Part shown: piece after piece, positions 34,027 through 48,059 of the stretch | How positions within the stretch are numbered: the first letter of the stretch is position 1 | Layout of the letters: every line of letters starts with the position of its first letter | From: Sinohyriopsis cumingii | Lineage: Eukaryota; Mollusca; Bivalvia; Unionida; Unionidae | Direction: 5' to 3' | DNA: 64,000 bases | Assembly: GCA_028554795.2 (NCBI GenBank) | Contig: CM068835.1 | Span: forward strand, 35,544,401 to 35,608,400 | Made by a program: the position numbers and the translations under genes | The notes under the pieces: model-generated | The model's database searches: none | Told to the model about the DNA's origin: nothing | What the model saw: only the letters and a program-made list of their open reading frames with translations

Positions 34027-37000
34027 GGACCTCGTCCCAATGATTGTACGCTTAGGTCCACCTTCATGAGCAGAGGAAACTCAAAAGGCTGGTGCTTGAT
34101 TCCACTGCTACAAGATTTCGTTTGAAGACTGCGCCGAGGGATGTCTTTTGTCATGTATTGTAAACTGAATACAGAAAACTACACTTCGATACCAACACAA
34201 AATATAAGCAGTGATTCAGAATTCTATCATAACTTGGGAAGTCTTGGGAAAAAAGTAAAAACAAATATACTGAGGTTATCAACACCATATAAAAATCAAA
34301 GATCTCCGTACTGTATTTTGCCTCTGTTTGTTTTCAAATTAATAACTTCACGCCTTTTGACAGGTGTTGTAGCTTAGATCGTTTTGTAAAATAAATATAA
34401 ATAATATTGATGAAGGGTTTCACTGGAGAAAGAGGGAGTCAACATTAGTCGAAATAGTCACAATCCATAAAATTGACTCAAGGATGCATTCTGTATTCAT
34501 TTTGTATTGGTTTTGAAATATATTTTATATTCTCGATATCGAAATATGGATATATAAAAATGTAAAATATGTTTACATAGTATGCTGATTGTGAAGATTT
34601 CAAAGATCATATTGTCGATAGATAATCGAGAATTATTGAAAAACGATATTAGTCATTCTAAACTAAATGTCCGCACTGTACAGCTTTAGCAAATTCCACA
34701 GAAAGCAATACATATGAAGAGGTAGAGGCATGCCATCGACATTTAGGAGTTTCTTATGGTTTTTAGCTGCACTTTTAGTTCATAATTGGCTATATCAAGC
34801 CGAAAAACTGAAATCCTTCCCCAAGGACACACAGAGACAGCCGTCTTGGGTTGTCATGAGATGGTCTCGAACCCATATACTTTAGTTTACAAATCAGACG
34901 CTTTATTAGGCGAGCTACCATGGCTCCCAATATGAAGAATAAGAACTTTTGATGTAATCGTCAAAGGACCATAGACAAATTGTTGCTGAGGGAGAGTAAA
35001 ATAAAATACAGAAATATTGATAATTATGTTGGACATGGTAAACTGAATCGAATCTCTGAGTTGTAAATTAATTAATATGTTTACGTCAAAAGTAAATGCT
35101 GTTCAAAACAATTATTATTTTCATTGATTTTTAAACTTAAACAAAATGAATAGATGAGACGAGCGTAAATTTCTGCATGAGATAGATTGAGATGGATGTA
35201 CCACTAAGAAAACGGTTGCCTTTCTTCCATAATGCTATAATTTATATAAATCTTTCAAAACTTAAAGGTTGGAAAATTCAAAACGAAATTTTTTCACATT
35301 TAACGTCGTTAATACTTGGTTCATATAACCCTCACAACAAAATAATGTTTTCCTTAAGGATATCGACCTTATTCCTAGTCCAGTTTGACGGTTGTGTTTT
35401 ATGTGCCAGAACCAAAAAAAAAATTAAGACTCAGCTTTTATTTATTTGTAGATTAACTGGTCTAGAATCAATTCTAATTTTTAAAACATTAAGTAAGCTA
35501 ACAACTGTTCAGTTATACTGCATGTACTCTTTCAATTAATTTAAACATTTTATTTAATTTTTGTACGACAGTTTCCTGATAGGCTTTTCACTCCCCACGT
35601 GTGCCGTCAACCAGAATGTGTCTGAAACGACAACGTACAATGCCGTTATGCTGGTATGTTTTTTTTTTTTATAAAGCATCTTAAAGTAGCGTTGTATCCA
35701 ATGTATTTTATTTAAGACTGTATATATAACAGACTATTGAAGCTTGTGTTCTTATTTAGAATGAGAATGCAATGATTCTCCTGAAAGACAGTTTGCCCAG
35801 TATACGAACACTCTACAAGTTGGTTCGGTCGTTCATTTACTGCTGCCTCCCCGAGTACGGATCATTATAACATGTAAGCCAGACAGCTCTCTGAATGTAT
35901 GGTTCGAAAACCTCGGAAGTAACAGATAAAGGGGGGATATAGAAGTAAAGTTACTCGATTGTTAATGGTGTACTTATTTTGGTTTTTGACGTTTCTGTGA
36001 ATGTCACAATCATAACATTGATATAGGGACAGCATACTCAGACCAGCTTTTATATAAAACTTGCATGTACATTTCCGTTATTTATTTATTTATTTATTTT
36101 TATTTATTTATTTAACCAGCTCTATTTACTTCTAAGGTGACTCGTCCATGTCACTTATCTGACTATTTGCCATATTATTCATGCCAAATAGTAGCATGCG
36201 AATAATGTGTCAATCTCAGATTTACTCTTTGTAAGCTGCCATTTTCTCTAGGTTATTTTCCTTTGTCCTAGTTGTCTTAGCTATGCAATAAATACGGTTA
36301 GAATTATCAAAAAGCTGCTTGATAATTTTCTTAGTGCTGATTTACTCCTTGCCAATGTAGGTTACTCCTTGTTTGCTTTTGTGGGATTTTTTGTACTGTT
36401 GTTTTCGAGAATTGTATGTTTTAATGTTTACATAATTCAAATGAAAGCGAAGGGTACTTACTAGGGTGTTATGACTCTTGTAGACAAAAAGTGTGAACCG
36501 GATTAAATGGTATTTATCTTATAATTAATTAAATGGCAATTATTTTTACTAAAAAATGTTGATTGCCAATTACGTGTAATTCCTTATAAGCTAGTAATAA
36601 ATTATCCAATAGGCTGCGACCATTTTTATCTTTGGGAAGGAGGTGGTGGTGGATATTTTATTTGTTTAGTTTCCGGTCCAAAATTTGATCTCATGATCTA
36701 AGCGTCCCATGTAATTTACTGAAAAAAGAACTATTATAAAAAAATGAAAATAAAGAAAATGAAATTCACAACTTGATAGAAACCATCTCCCTAAAAGATA
36801 AAATGGCTAATGCCTTACCGATTACGATTACCCCATGTCTGATTGTATGTGGGAGCGGTTTGAAGTGATTGCATGCGGATGATTAATGCAGCGAAGTGAG
36901 GGAGCACCCTCCAGATTTTAACCATGGCACCACCAAACCCCTTTTTGCGTTAGAAATTTAGATCCTCGCTTATGTATGTGACGCTAAATGCGAATAAGTG

Positions 37001-37070
37001 GGTGACACACGAATCTAATGTCAAGACGACGGTTCCTGGACAGAAACCAACGTTTTATGTCTAAGAAGTA
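34027..37070 (+). pseudogene. Decayed tandem copy of the PAN-CCP gene (5' half)
   Basis: Four blocks match exons of the gene that starts at 40226. These are a shortened PAN block (about 34027-34260, YCKLNTENYTSIPT), a linker block (about 35573-35657), a CCP1 block (about 35763-35930) and a CCP2 block (about 36895-37067). All have lost frame or contain stops; for example, CCP1 has lost its central part. Spacing between blocks resembles the introns of the functional copy, so a multi-kilobase genomic stretch was duplicated. Confidence 0.82.
34735..34925. repeat. Possible SINE-like fragment
   Basis: The stretch with GGTCTCGAACCCATAT and CAGACGCTTTATTAGGCGAGCTACCATGGCTCC resembles the tRNA-like parts of invertebrate short repeats. 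No second copy is seen in this window, so this rests on general appearance. Confidence 0.3.
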
Positions 37071-37460
37071 AATATATTTTTCTTATACAGCATTTCTCGG
37101 TATATTTTTCTCGTTTTATTTTTACCTCCAACGAACTGTCGTGGGATATTTATCCTATGAAAAAGTATTGTATAAATTTCCTTATAAATCTTGGAATTAT
37201 TATTTGCTCATTTTGTCGTAGTATCAAGTAACTGAATTTAAGCATACAAATTTGTGAGAATCCAACAATGGACTTCAAATTTAACAAATTAATATACAGT
37301 CCACCTTATTTTGTCCTGCAACACATTTAACGTATCCAGTGTACCGCGACATTGGATAAATATTTAAAGAGGTAAAACTCTGCTACAATGAAAATAATAT
37401 TAAGCATACAATCCGTTAAACAGTTTTGAAAACTACACTATTAGATTTGTTAATAATGAC

Positions 37461-37680
37461 TTTTTGGGGTTGTTTGGGTTTAAAGCCATTCTTCAACACA
37501 CGATCGGCTATGCATGGCGACCACTATAACTGGTGGAGGAAAAACCCGGAAAACCCAGTAAGAACCATCGACCCGCATATCAATACTGGTCGAGTCTGAG
37601 AACCGAACTCGCGGACAGAGGTGAGATGGCAATTATCGGTAAAGTGAGCGCATCTGACCACTTGGCCAGCCGGGGCCCCA
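37461..37680. repeat. SINE-like short interspersed repeat
   Basis: GGTTGTTTGGGTTTAAAGCC opens the unit. Then come GGTGGAGGAAAAACCCGG, GAACCGAACTCGCGG and CATCTGACCACTTGGCCAGCC, a layout I associate with abundant short repeats of mollusc genomes. There is no open frame. Confidence 0.5.
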
Positions 37681-37716
37681 TAATGACTTTTTAACCGATA
37701 TAGAGCACAGTTTGAT

Positions 37717-38105
37717 ACAACATTCTGGTAAAATGAATTAAACTGTCCAGTATGGTTGGCATTAGTTGGTCGTGTGATATCTTACAACATTCTGGTAAAA
37801 TGAATTAAACTTGTCAGTATGGTTGGCATTAGTTGGTCGTGTGATATCTTACAACATTCTGGTAAAATCAATTAAACTTGCCAGTATGGTTGGCATTAGT
37901 TGGTCGTGTGATATCTTACAACATTCTGGTAAAATCAATTTAACTTGCCAGTATGGTTGGCATTAGTTGGTCGTGGGATAGCTTACAACATTCTAGTAAA
38001 ATCAATTAAACTTGCCAGTATGGTTGGCATTAGTTGGTCGTGGGATATCTTACAACATTCTGGTAAAATCAATTAAACTTGCCAGCTGGTCGTGGGATAT
38101 CTTAT
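37717..38105. repeat. 67-bp tandem repeat, about 5.7 copies
   Basis: The unit begins ACAACATTCTGGTAAAATCA and contains ATGGTTGGCATTAGTTGGTC. Copies start at 37717, 37784 and 37851 and continue at the same step. A single diverged unit lies in the parallel place of the other gene copy (about 43985-44050), so the array grew after the gene duplication. Confidence 0.92.
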
Positions 38106-40190
38106 TGGCATTTAATTAATAATTGCCAGAGTTAATAACAACCGGCATCCAGGTTTCTTGTCTACTTGCAGACACAACACGATTGTTTGAATGTTTAACA
38201 TCATTACCTGGTTGAATAAGCTTGTAATCCAGCCGCCATCAAAATGAATACAATCGAAACTATTTAACATCATTTGTAATAATATCAAAGATCGAAACAA
38301 ACCAGTACCTGGGATATATAACTGGAAACAAATACTTAATTGATAATGGCTCTGAAGAACATACAACGGTATATTAGCGTTTCAGAGGGCCTAAACATTA
38401 TGTTGCGTAAACAGCTTACAAACGTCGTTACAACTATACGATACTGCCAATTAACAGAAAGGTGTCTGATGAAGATATTAAATAAACATTTCTTTCTGTA
38501 ATATGTCTATTTTTACACTAATTAAATGAACCCAAACCAGCCTGAAAAGTGATGTTACACAATATATAAAGTAGAGCAGTTCTATTTCCGGCGAAACAGA
38601 AAAATACTAGCAGGAGTTGAAATAAATAGATGGAATCTCCAAACAAATTGCTGGTAAAACGTTCACTGACCAAACACAATCAATAATACATATGAAATGT
38701 TTGTGATTGTGAAATCAGCTAAACTAGCTGTCATTGTCATGTGTCATCATCCTAGCATTTACATATTTGATGAGCAAATGTAAACCCATTGATGATTTCA
38801 ATGAATTTTATATAGAGTTGAAAGATTACATGACGTGAATAGAATTAGATACTTCAATGGATTTTTATAACATTTCCGTTGGGATTGCCTCACTATAAGC
38901 ATTGAGTTCTAGCTTGGTAACATTCCAACAGATACATTTTGAAATACCAACAGAAGGAAAACAAAGAACAGAAAAAATTCTAAATGAACGTGTACTGGAT
39001 GGTTTGCAATTGATTCACTTTCCCCTTAGCCACTGTTGTGGCAACTGTTGTCATTACTAGAGTGTCTGTTTATTATCTTCTTAAACTTTCACGGAAAAGA
39101 AAATGAGAGAGAAAGCAAAATAAAATATGCGAAAAAATTTCTCAGGATTTGTAAAGCTTGCTGTTTAGAGATCTTTTACATTATATATTCCAACATCTCT
39201 TGTCAATGACATGTTATCATGATTTGTACCTAGTTTTCTAGTTAACATGTATATAGCATTTGACCAGTAAAATTAGTTACTTTGATGTTGAGAATTAAAT
39301 TGGTGAAACGAAGAGCATGACAGAAGATGGTCTGTTTAAAACATCGTTACTTATACCTTAGGGTTTGATATAATTCAACTATCTCTGGTAGAGGTCAATA
39401 AATACAACGCTGAGATTTGTCAACGTCGTATCTCTTTAATTATTCGAATCTACAAATTATGTTTTAATAGTTTCTACAATTCTGGGCTAAAACGAATTTA
39501 TATTCTCTCCCTTCAAGCAACGGCATTGAAATCTCTCACGAATGTGGGGTAGTTTCTGTTTCCTATAGAACATCTTTCCATGAACAATGAAAAATTTAAA
39601 AATGACAGCTTACTCAAAAGTATTGTCCAACAAGGCGGACTTTGATAATATTTATTTTCTTTACAAGGCAATGTATAATACAATGCAATCGCGTGCGCGG
39701 ACAGGAAAGGGTCTAATAGATTTCATTATTTGGAAATTCACAATGACGCAATCGGACGCAATGAACCCGATAACGTTCTCCCTATTGTTTAACGGCACAT
39801 ATGTACCTTGTTGGAAGAACATTGTGCGTCAGTTATCTTTATTTCTAATTAATTACCCGGCATATGTTAATTATTTTTTTTTATTAATCAAACTTTAAAA
39901 TCATACAATTGCTACTCATAAACAAGACCGCCTTTCGTGTTTGCGTACCTTCGGGCATACTAAAATTAAATGGCAATTGGTTTGGAATCTTCTGATGCAT
40001 AACACATTCTGGCAAGATGACAGTGGCAAAATATCACAAAGGTCATTCTCAACTTTACCTAAAAGATGCCATTTCTCTAATTTGTTTTGTGGAAGCTTCC
40101 CAAGAGGAACGTTAAACCTAACTGTATTGATCAGTTGTAGAATACTGATAATATTTCACAACTGATAATCTTCAACACAGGCTACATTTA
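38106..40190. other. Non-coding sequence shared with the second gene copy
   Basis: Patchy similarity to 44050-45330 is visible (for example CATCCAGGTTTCTTGTCTAC against CATTCAGGTTTCATGTCTAC). This marks it as the intron/flank part of the same duplication. No gene seen. Confidence 0.6.
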
Positions 40191-40225
40191 TCAGTGTGCA
40201 TCGTACGAGGCATAACACTATCGCG

Positions 40226-40564
40226 ATGAAACTGAAGAGTGTATGGGTTTGGTTGCCCTGTATGCTTCTGGACCTAAAATATTTCCATGGAGCTCGTCCC
40301 AGTGATTGTATGCCGAGGTCCACCTTCATGAGCCGAGGAGACTCAAATGGCTGGCGCTTGATAGGATTCGTTTTCCACTACTATAAGAAGATTTCGTTGG
40401 GAGACTGTGCCGAGGAATGTCTTCGCCGGACGAACTGCAAATCACTGAACTACAATGTTATTACCATGTATTGTGAACTGAACACAGAAAGCTACACCAC
40501 GATGCCAGCAAATATAAGTAACGATTCCGAATTCTATCATAGCTTGAGAAGTACATGGGAAACG
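40226..40564 (+). CDS. PAN-CCP gene, exon 1: signal peptide and PAN/Apple domain
   Basis: The ATG at 40226 begins a likely signal peptide (KLKSVWVWLPCMLL). The rest reads as a PAN/Apple domain: SDCMPRSTF, then SLGDCAEECLRRTNCKSLNYN, then YCELNTESYTT, with the expected cysteines. PAN domains bind proteins or sugars outside the cell. The exon ends at a consensus donor (ACG followed by gtaaga) in phase 0. The product is a secreted or cell-surface protein with CCP repeats, of the sort used in invertebrate immunity or adhesion (inference). Confidence 0.78.
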
Positions 40565-41624
<1,060 letters not shown>

Positions 41625-41712
41625 GGCAATTTGCTGCTGGGTTTCACACTCCCCACTTGCTCAGTCAACCAGAAGGTGTCGGAAAAAGACCATACAACAT
41701 GTATTTTAGCTG
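41625..41712 (+). CDS. PAN-CCP gene, exon 2: linker
   Basis: An 88-nt exon between a TTGTAG acceptor and a gtatgt donor. It reads in phase 0 from exon 1 and leaves phase 1 for exon 3. The product includes LLLGFTLPTCSVNQKVS. The decayed copy at about 35573-35657 keeps the same boundaries, which supports the exon. Confidence 0.7.
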
Positions 41713-41972
41713 GTATGTTCTTTCCAGACCATCTATCCACATGTGTACAAATGAATTTGCATTTGTGTTCACTTTCATAGTTTTTAATCACTAACAATTC
41801 TCAACATCGAATTTAACACCATTTTCAAACTAAAACAACGCAATAAATCATTAACAAAATATGTTCAAGAAAACCTATTATATTGAGGTCCAAGCGAAAG
41901 TAGGGTTTTAGCCAATAGATTTTATAAAGACTGTATGTATAACAGAATATTGAAGCTTGTGTTTTTATTCAG

Positions 41973-42143
41973 AATGCAATCCTCCTCCTGAAAGACGATT
42001 TGCACAGTACACGAGCACCCTGCGAGAAGTGGGTTCGGTCGTTTATTACAGCTGCCTCCCCCAGTACGGATCGTTGGGTGACGTCACCAGCACATGTAAG
42101 CCAGACGGCTCTTGGAACGCTAGTTCATTCGAATGCTGGAGAA
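41973..42143 (+). CDS. PAN-CCP gene, CCP/Sushi exon 1
   Basis: A 171-nt phase 1-1 exon. The four CCP cysteines are in ECNPPP, YYSCLP, TSTCKPDGSW and ECWR, with the conserved Trp in DGSWN. CCP modules are beta-rich and bind proteins or glycans outside the cell. It is flanked by AG and GTAAGA. Confidence 0.88.
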
Positions 42144-43222
42144 GTAAGAGAGAGTTGGGAATATAGATACGTGGTTCTTGCTTTTCTGCTCTCTTGCGTT
42201 TCATAACATTCTGAAACAAAAATCTCCGATTAGCACAGGTGCATCTGTTTTGTTTTAGGACGTTTTTGCAGGTCTCATACATTTTTCTCTGATATAAGAA
42301 CAATATAGATGTTAGGATCAAACTAGTATAGCCGTGTCTGTTATCCATTTAATTTGTTTGGAAACTTTATTTACTTCAAATCTGATTGATACGTGTCTCT
42401 CGTTTGACTATTGTCATCCTATTAATATAAAATCATTATAATCTTGAAACAAATAATATATCAATGTTAGATTTGTTTAAGGTCCATTTTCTTCCGATTT
42501 ATCTATGCGATTTTTTCGGTTACAATCGTCAAAGAGCTGCTTAATAAATGTCCTTTATCAACCTTGATAATGATGATTTATTTCTTCACAATACATTTTA
42601 TTCCTTGTTGTTTTCGGAAATTAATATGCAACGTTAAATGTAAGTTTCCACACTTTTCGATGCAAGTAGAATGGACAGATTATACTGGCAATTGGTAAGC
42701 TGCAATGATTCCAGCTAGTAAGGTACTTAAATAAGTAGGGTACTATGACTCTTGTAGATGCAAAAATTTTCTGGATTATATGGTATTATTCTTACAATCG
42801 ACTAAATGCTATACATTTGTTCTAAAAATGTTTGATCAACAAATGCTTGCAGTTCCTTAAAAATCAGTACTAAATTGAAGATGCAATCAATTTTATGTTT
42901 GGGGGGTGATGATGGTGGTCGTGGATACTTTGTTTATTTGCTTAATTTCTCTCCACATTTTGTTGGAAACATCTTTCGTCCTATGATATGTATCAATGTA
43001 CCATATTATCTGATGAAAAATGTCTTTAATAAAAAGAAACGTTTCTCGACTTGATATAATCCCTTTCCGTAAAAAAATTAAGTGGTTGATGCCTTGCCGA
43101 TTCCGATTACTCAAGGTTTGGCTATGGGTGGGAATGCTGGGGTGGGGATGAATAACCCAGTTAGATGTGAAAGCAATTATTTAATTTTGCAAAAATATAG
43201 TGTCATGTTGTTTCTTCTGCAG
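42144..43222. other. Intron between CCP exons 1 and 2
   Basis: AT-rich; nothing notable seen. Confidence 0.7.
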
Positions 43223-43393
43223 ATTGCACCCACCCTCCAGTTGTTAATCATGGCACCACCAAACCCCTTTGGGCGTTAGAAACACAGATCCTCTCTTACG
43301 TATGTGACGCTAGTTACGAGGCAGTGGGAGACACAAGGATAAACTGTCAATCTAGTGGTTCCTGGACAGAAATTAACTTTTTGTGTCTAAGAA
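43223..43393 (+). CDS. PAN-CCP gene, CCP/Sushi exon 2
   Basis: A 171-nt phase 1-1 exon. It begins DCTHPPVVNHGTT after the split codon and contains SYVCDASYEAVGDTRINC and SGSWTEINFLC, giving four cysteines and the conserved Trp. Donor GTAAAT. The copy at about 36895 has stops and frame shifts. Confidence 0.85.
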
Positions 43394-46300
43394 GTAAATA
43401 TTGTTTTCTTATAAAGCATTTCCTGGAAAAATATTGTAAATTTTCTATAACGCCAACGAACTAATATGAACCGTATGTCCAGTCCAGCGATGTTAATTTC
43501 CTTTCAAATTTTGGAATTAGTTTTAGTTCACCCACCCTTAATGGCAAGTGAAAATGCGACATGGTCCTGAGTCCGTCGTGTGTCCGTCATCATTAGTCGC
43601 AATCATTAAATTTGTATTCCAGCTTCTTTGTATCGAGAAGATTTGAGTTTGCTGCAATTAAGTCAATATACGCTTAGAAAAGGACATGAATGAAGCAAAC
43701 AAATCACACAATACAATCTGTTTTTAATAGCTTATACTTTTTACGTATGCATATAAATAACAAGGAAACAATGGACATAAATTCAACAGATTAACAGGTA
43801 GTACACCTTATACCTAGCCTGCGCTAAGGTTTAACGCACCAGACATTGCTTATATATTTAATGAGACGAAAATCCACTGTACGGAAAACAACTTTTCAAG
43901 ACACAAGCGATTATACATTTTTGACAACTGTATTATACGATTTGTTTGTAACGGCGTTGTTAACAGATGCAGAACACAGTGTGATATAACACTCTGGTCA
44001 GATCAATGAAACATGTCATTATGGATGGCGTTAGCTGATTGTGGAATATTCTATTGGCATTTAATAAATATCACGGCAGACTAGTAAAATGGGCATTCAG
44101 GTTTCATGTCTACTTTTTAATACAAAAGCTGTTCACTAAATGTTTAGTACAATTGCTTGACGAATAAACTTTTAACGCTTCCACTAACTCAGAAGAGAAC
44201 TGAAACAATTTAACATAAATTTTTCAAAACGTCAACATTTCACCAAATCATAATAGGGGATACTTTAAAAGAAAGAAAATACTTGATTGATAACTGACGA
44301 AACGGCGTATCAGGGTTTCTGAAAGTCTAAACCGGCTTGTGTGTGGAAAGCTTACAAATGTTATAACAAATGAAGCGTAGGAACTGTTGAATAACGGAGA
44401 AAATTGACAGCTGATGAAATTAAATTAATGGTATCAAGTGATGAAAAAAAGGGTGACTTATTTCTTTCGGAAATGAATAAAAACCAACCTGATAAGGAAA
44501 AGAATGGGGCTGCACAGAAGATAAAATAGCTAGAGCCTTATTCATTGAAATTGAACAATACAATCAGGAGTTGAAAATAAGCAAATGGAATCTGCAATGC
44601 GACTACTGGTAAAACATTTGTTGATTAGGACCTAAAGACAAAATGAACGAAGAACGAAGCAAGAAAACCCACGAAATGTTTGTGATCGTGAGGGAAGCTA
44701 AAATATCAAAAGGCAATATCAGATGACATCATTCTAGTATTTACGTATTTGATGAGTAAATTCAAACTCATTGCCAATGTACATGAACTGTATATAGAGC
44801 TCAAAATATGACTTTACGTTACTGGCATAATGTATTTCAATGACTTTCGCTGTCATCTGATTTGCCATGATCTCTGTTTGAATTGAGCGCTATCCTGATA
44901 ACATTCAAACACATACATTTTAAAAATACCAAGGGACAGAAAACAAACATGATGAAGGAATATTTCAAAAATGTATCCTGTATATTTTCCAGTTTATGTA
45001 TTTTCCCTTTGACCACAGTTGTGTCAACTGATGCTGTTACTTGAGTGTCTATTAAATGCGTTGTTAAACGATTCTGGAACAGAAAAGAAGAAAGATTTAA
45101 CTATGACGAATTGCAGTCGCGTGTACTAAAATGTTCGATTTCCTTTGCCTATAATATCGAACGACAAAGCGGACGTAAGCAACCCGATACACTTTTTATT
45201 TATTAACGATATATGTACCCCGTTGACGGAACGGTATGGTTCAGGTATCTTTATAATTCATTTAATACCGGATGTATTATGTTCATTATTTTCTGAAAAT
45301 GTTGAAAATTGTTATAAAACTTTTTTTTTAAAAATCAACTAAATGCTATAAAGATTGTGAGGTATGTGTGTAAACTTAAACAAAACTGAAATCCAAGTTG
45401 ATCTTCAAAATAGTGCTTCTATTCGAAAATACAAAAAGTGGACCTATTATGATTCGATTTTTAAAATGACTAAAGTTTAAAAATAAATAGGTCTTTTATA
45501 CACTCCAAAATTATCGTCTACGCCAGATAAATTGAAACTTAAGTTACAAGCTAAAAATACAAAACGAAGCATTCAAACTACTATTTGATTATATCTTAAG
45601 CCAGTCCGAAATAAGGGAACGATAGAGAAGATTGCACTTTTCCTTATTGCTTAACGCGCAAGAGTATTTGATATGAACTGATGACGTGACTTAGTGCATT
45701 AAAATTTCATACTAAGAAATAACCTTATGCGAGATAACTTAAAATGTAATTCACACGAGACTTCGAATAGGTTGTGGTATATTAAACGACAATCCTTACA
45801 AGAAACAATTGCTCATTCCGCAATATATGTCCCTGGGGTGAACCAGAAACATACAATGATTGTTTCTTACACTGTACACAGTATATGACCATCAAAAGCT
45901 AAACTTTAATAATGTTACACCATGTTATAAATGCAACTTTTTATATTGATGGGAAAACCTCTGCAATCGCTAAAAATCAACAACGAGATTTTCAAGGCGG
46001 TCCAAACGTAACTGTAACTAAGAAATGTGTGATATCACTACTTCACAACTGTTGTATCTCTGGTACGTATTTTGTTACTTTTTATATCACCCACGCTGAA
46101 GTTAAAGTAATATTCCCCAATCCCCAATCTCCATTCCATTATACGTGGTCTCTACCAATGACAGCATCCTCTTAATGTTTTTTCTTTATTTTTCTCGTTT
46201 GTTGTCTTGCAAGTATACAGCAACATGTTTCTGTTGTAAATACGTATAAATTACTGTTTGACATTATTACAATATTGTATATAGTATTTTTCCGTAATAT

Positions 46301-46430
46301 CTCAATCGCATTTTTCAATATTTATGCAATCTAATGCCCTCATTACTTACACCAGCCACGTTATAAAAAGTAAATATTATTGTAAATGAGGACAGATCTG
46401 GAAATAAGCGCATGCTGTTGCTCAATCCTA

Positions 46431-46506
<76 letters not shown>

Positions 46507-46702
46507 CCGGTTTTATGGACTTTCCATGATTACTTCAGCAAATAAACACTATACAAATCATATATAATCGCCAGTACCACACAGAGTTACATTTTGTTGA
46601 TTCATAACCATTTACTTGTTTGTTTATTACCTGATAATCAATGAGAACATTTACATTATTTGCTTGCCGACAGATAAAGATAGTAATAATTTTTCGTGCC
46701 AG
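43394..46702. other. Intron between CCP exons 2 and 3
   Basis: About 3.3 kb, AT-rich, with an (AT)n run at 46434-46503. The stretch from about 43900 to 45330 is related to 37700-39900. No exon recognised. Confidence 0.65.
46434..46503. repeat. (AT)n microsatellite
   Basis: About 35 AT units. Confidence 0.95.
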
Positions 46703-46873
46703 TTTGTGAGAATCCTCCACTCGTACCGAACTCCAGTCCTAATGCCAGCCGAACCCTGGACGGTCGTGCAGTGTCATACACCTGCCATGTGGATTATGTT
46801 GGTTTTGGGAACACGGAGGTACTCTGCCAGCCAGACGGCACTTGGAGCAACTCAACCTACGTTTGCGTTAGAG
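46703..46873 (+). CDS. PAN-CCP gene, CCP/Sushi exon 3
   Basis: A 171-nt phase 1-1 exon. Cysteines lie in VCENPPLVP, SYTCHVDY, VLCQPDGTW and YVCVR. It is strikingly similar to the exon at 62138-62308, differing at a limited number of positions. Donor GTAATA. Confidence 0.9.
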
Positions 46874-48020
46874 GTAATATCCGTCAGTCATTTTTGTTTG
46901 CTTTCTGGTTGTCACAGTAAAGTATGCAAGATGCAAGTATTACTTTGTACAATCAGTCAAAAAACGCCATTTGCCTTTCTCCAGCATACTGCCTCATATT
47001 TGAGGTAGGTAAAACAACTCCAGAGCCTATTTGTACTATCTGACTCTCCTTCTGATTCTACGATCTAGTCGGGGGTGGGGGGTGGGGGGCTGGGTAGGCC
47101 ACGAGACAAAGTGCTCAATAATATTCTTGGACTAAACATTAAATCGGAATTACAGTTAATTCAATCAAGGACATTGTGAATTATATTATGGTAATACATC
47201 AAAAGAATGTTAACACATCATCACATTCCAGGCTATTTGGCATATTAGGACCATCTAGACTAGAGGCACATCAACACATTCAACACTGGAATTTATTTGG
47301 GAAACACCACTGGAATTCATTTGGAACTTTTGGTAGAACTTATAGGACTGTTTGGGATTTAATTCATGATAGAGCAAGTTGCTGTTTAAAATTTCACTTC
47401 GTATTCCAGGGAAATGAATTATTTGTTGAATTCTACAAAACTTGTTTATTCTCACTCTTTTATGTTGCTTAGTTTAAGACCATAGAGTGGGAAAGGTCTT
47501 TTTAGCACTTCAAAACGAATTTTGTGGCAGTAGGGAAAGCGTTGAACATAGTATAAGAAATAGACCGGATGCAACTTATTTACATCACAGCTATATTTAC
47601 CATGGCGACATTCCTAACTTAGTCTATTGACAGGATTAGTTTTAATATACCATATATTTAAATCTGCTTAGTTTATTAGAATAACCTGGTATATATTTTA
47701 TTCACTTGGTGCATTCACTCAAAGCACATTGAAGAGTTTGTCTTCCTTTCAATTTATCATATTTCCTACAATGGACAAATTGAGAAAAAAGGACCAACAG
47801 AATATTGTTTCGGAAATCCACATATGTATACCATTTGAATAAAAAAATTCATTATTATATGTAAATCTATATATACATGCAATGTTGCTTGACTGTTGCA
47901 CACAAAGCTAAAGAAACCGACATAACTGCAAAACGTTACCAGTATGTGCTAGATAGACTGATAGACAAGGCAACATTGTACTCCTCCCACTTTATGGTCG
48001 AACATAGAAGACACACTTCG

Positions 48021-48059
<39 letters not shown>

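Noticed and set aside
47176-47472. 98-residue plus-strand frame in an intron
   Set aside because: Lies in an intron of the PAN-CCP gene, is rich in His and Phe with no recognisable domain, and is probably chance.
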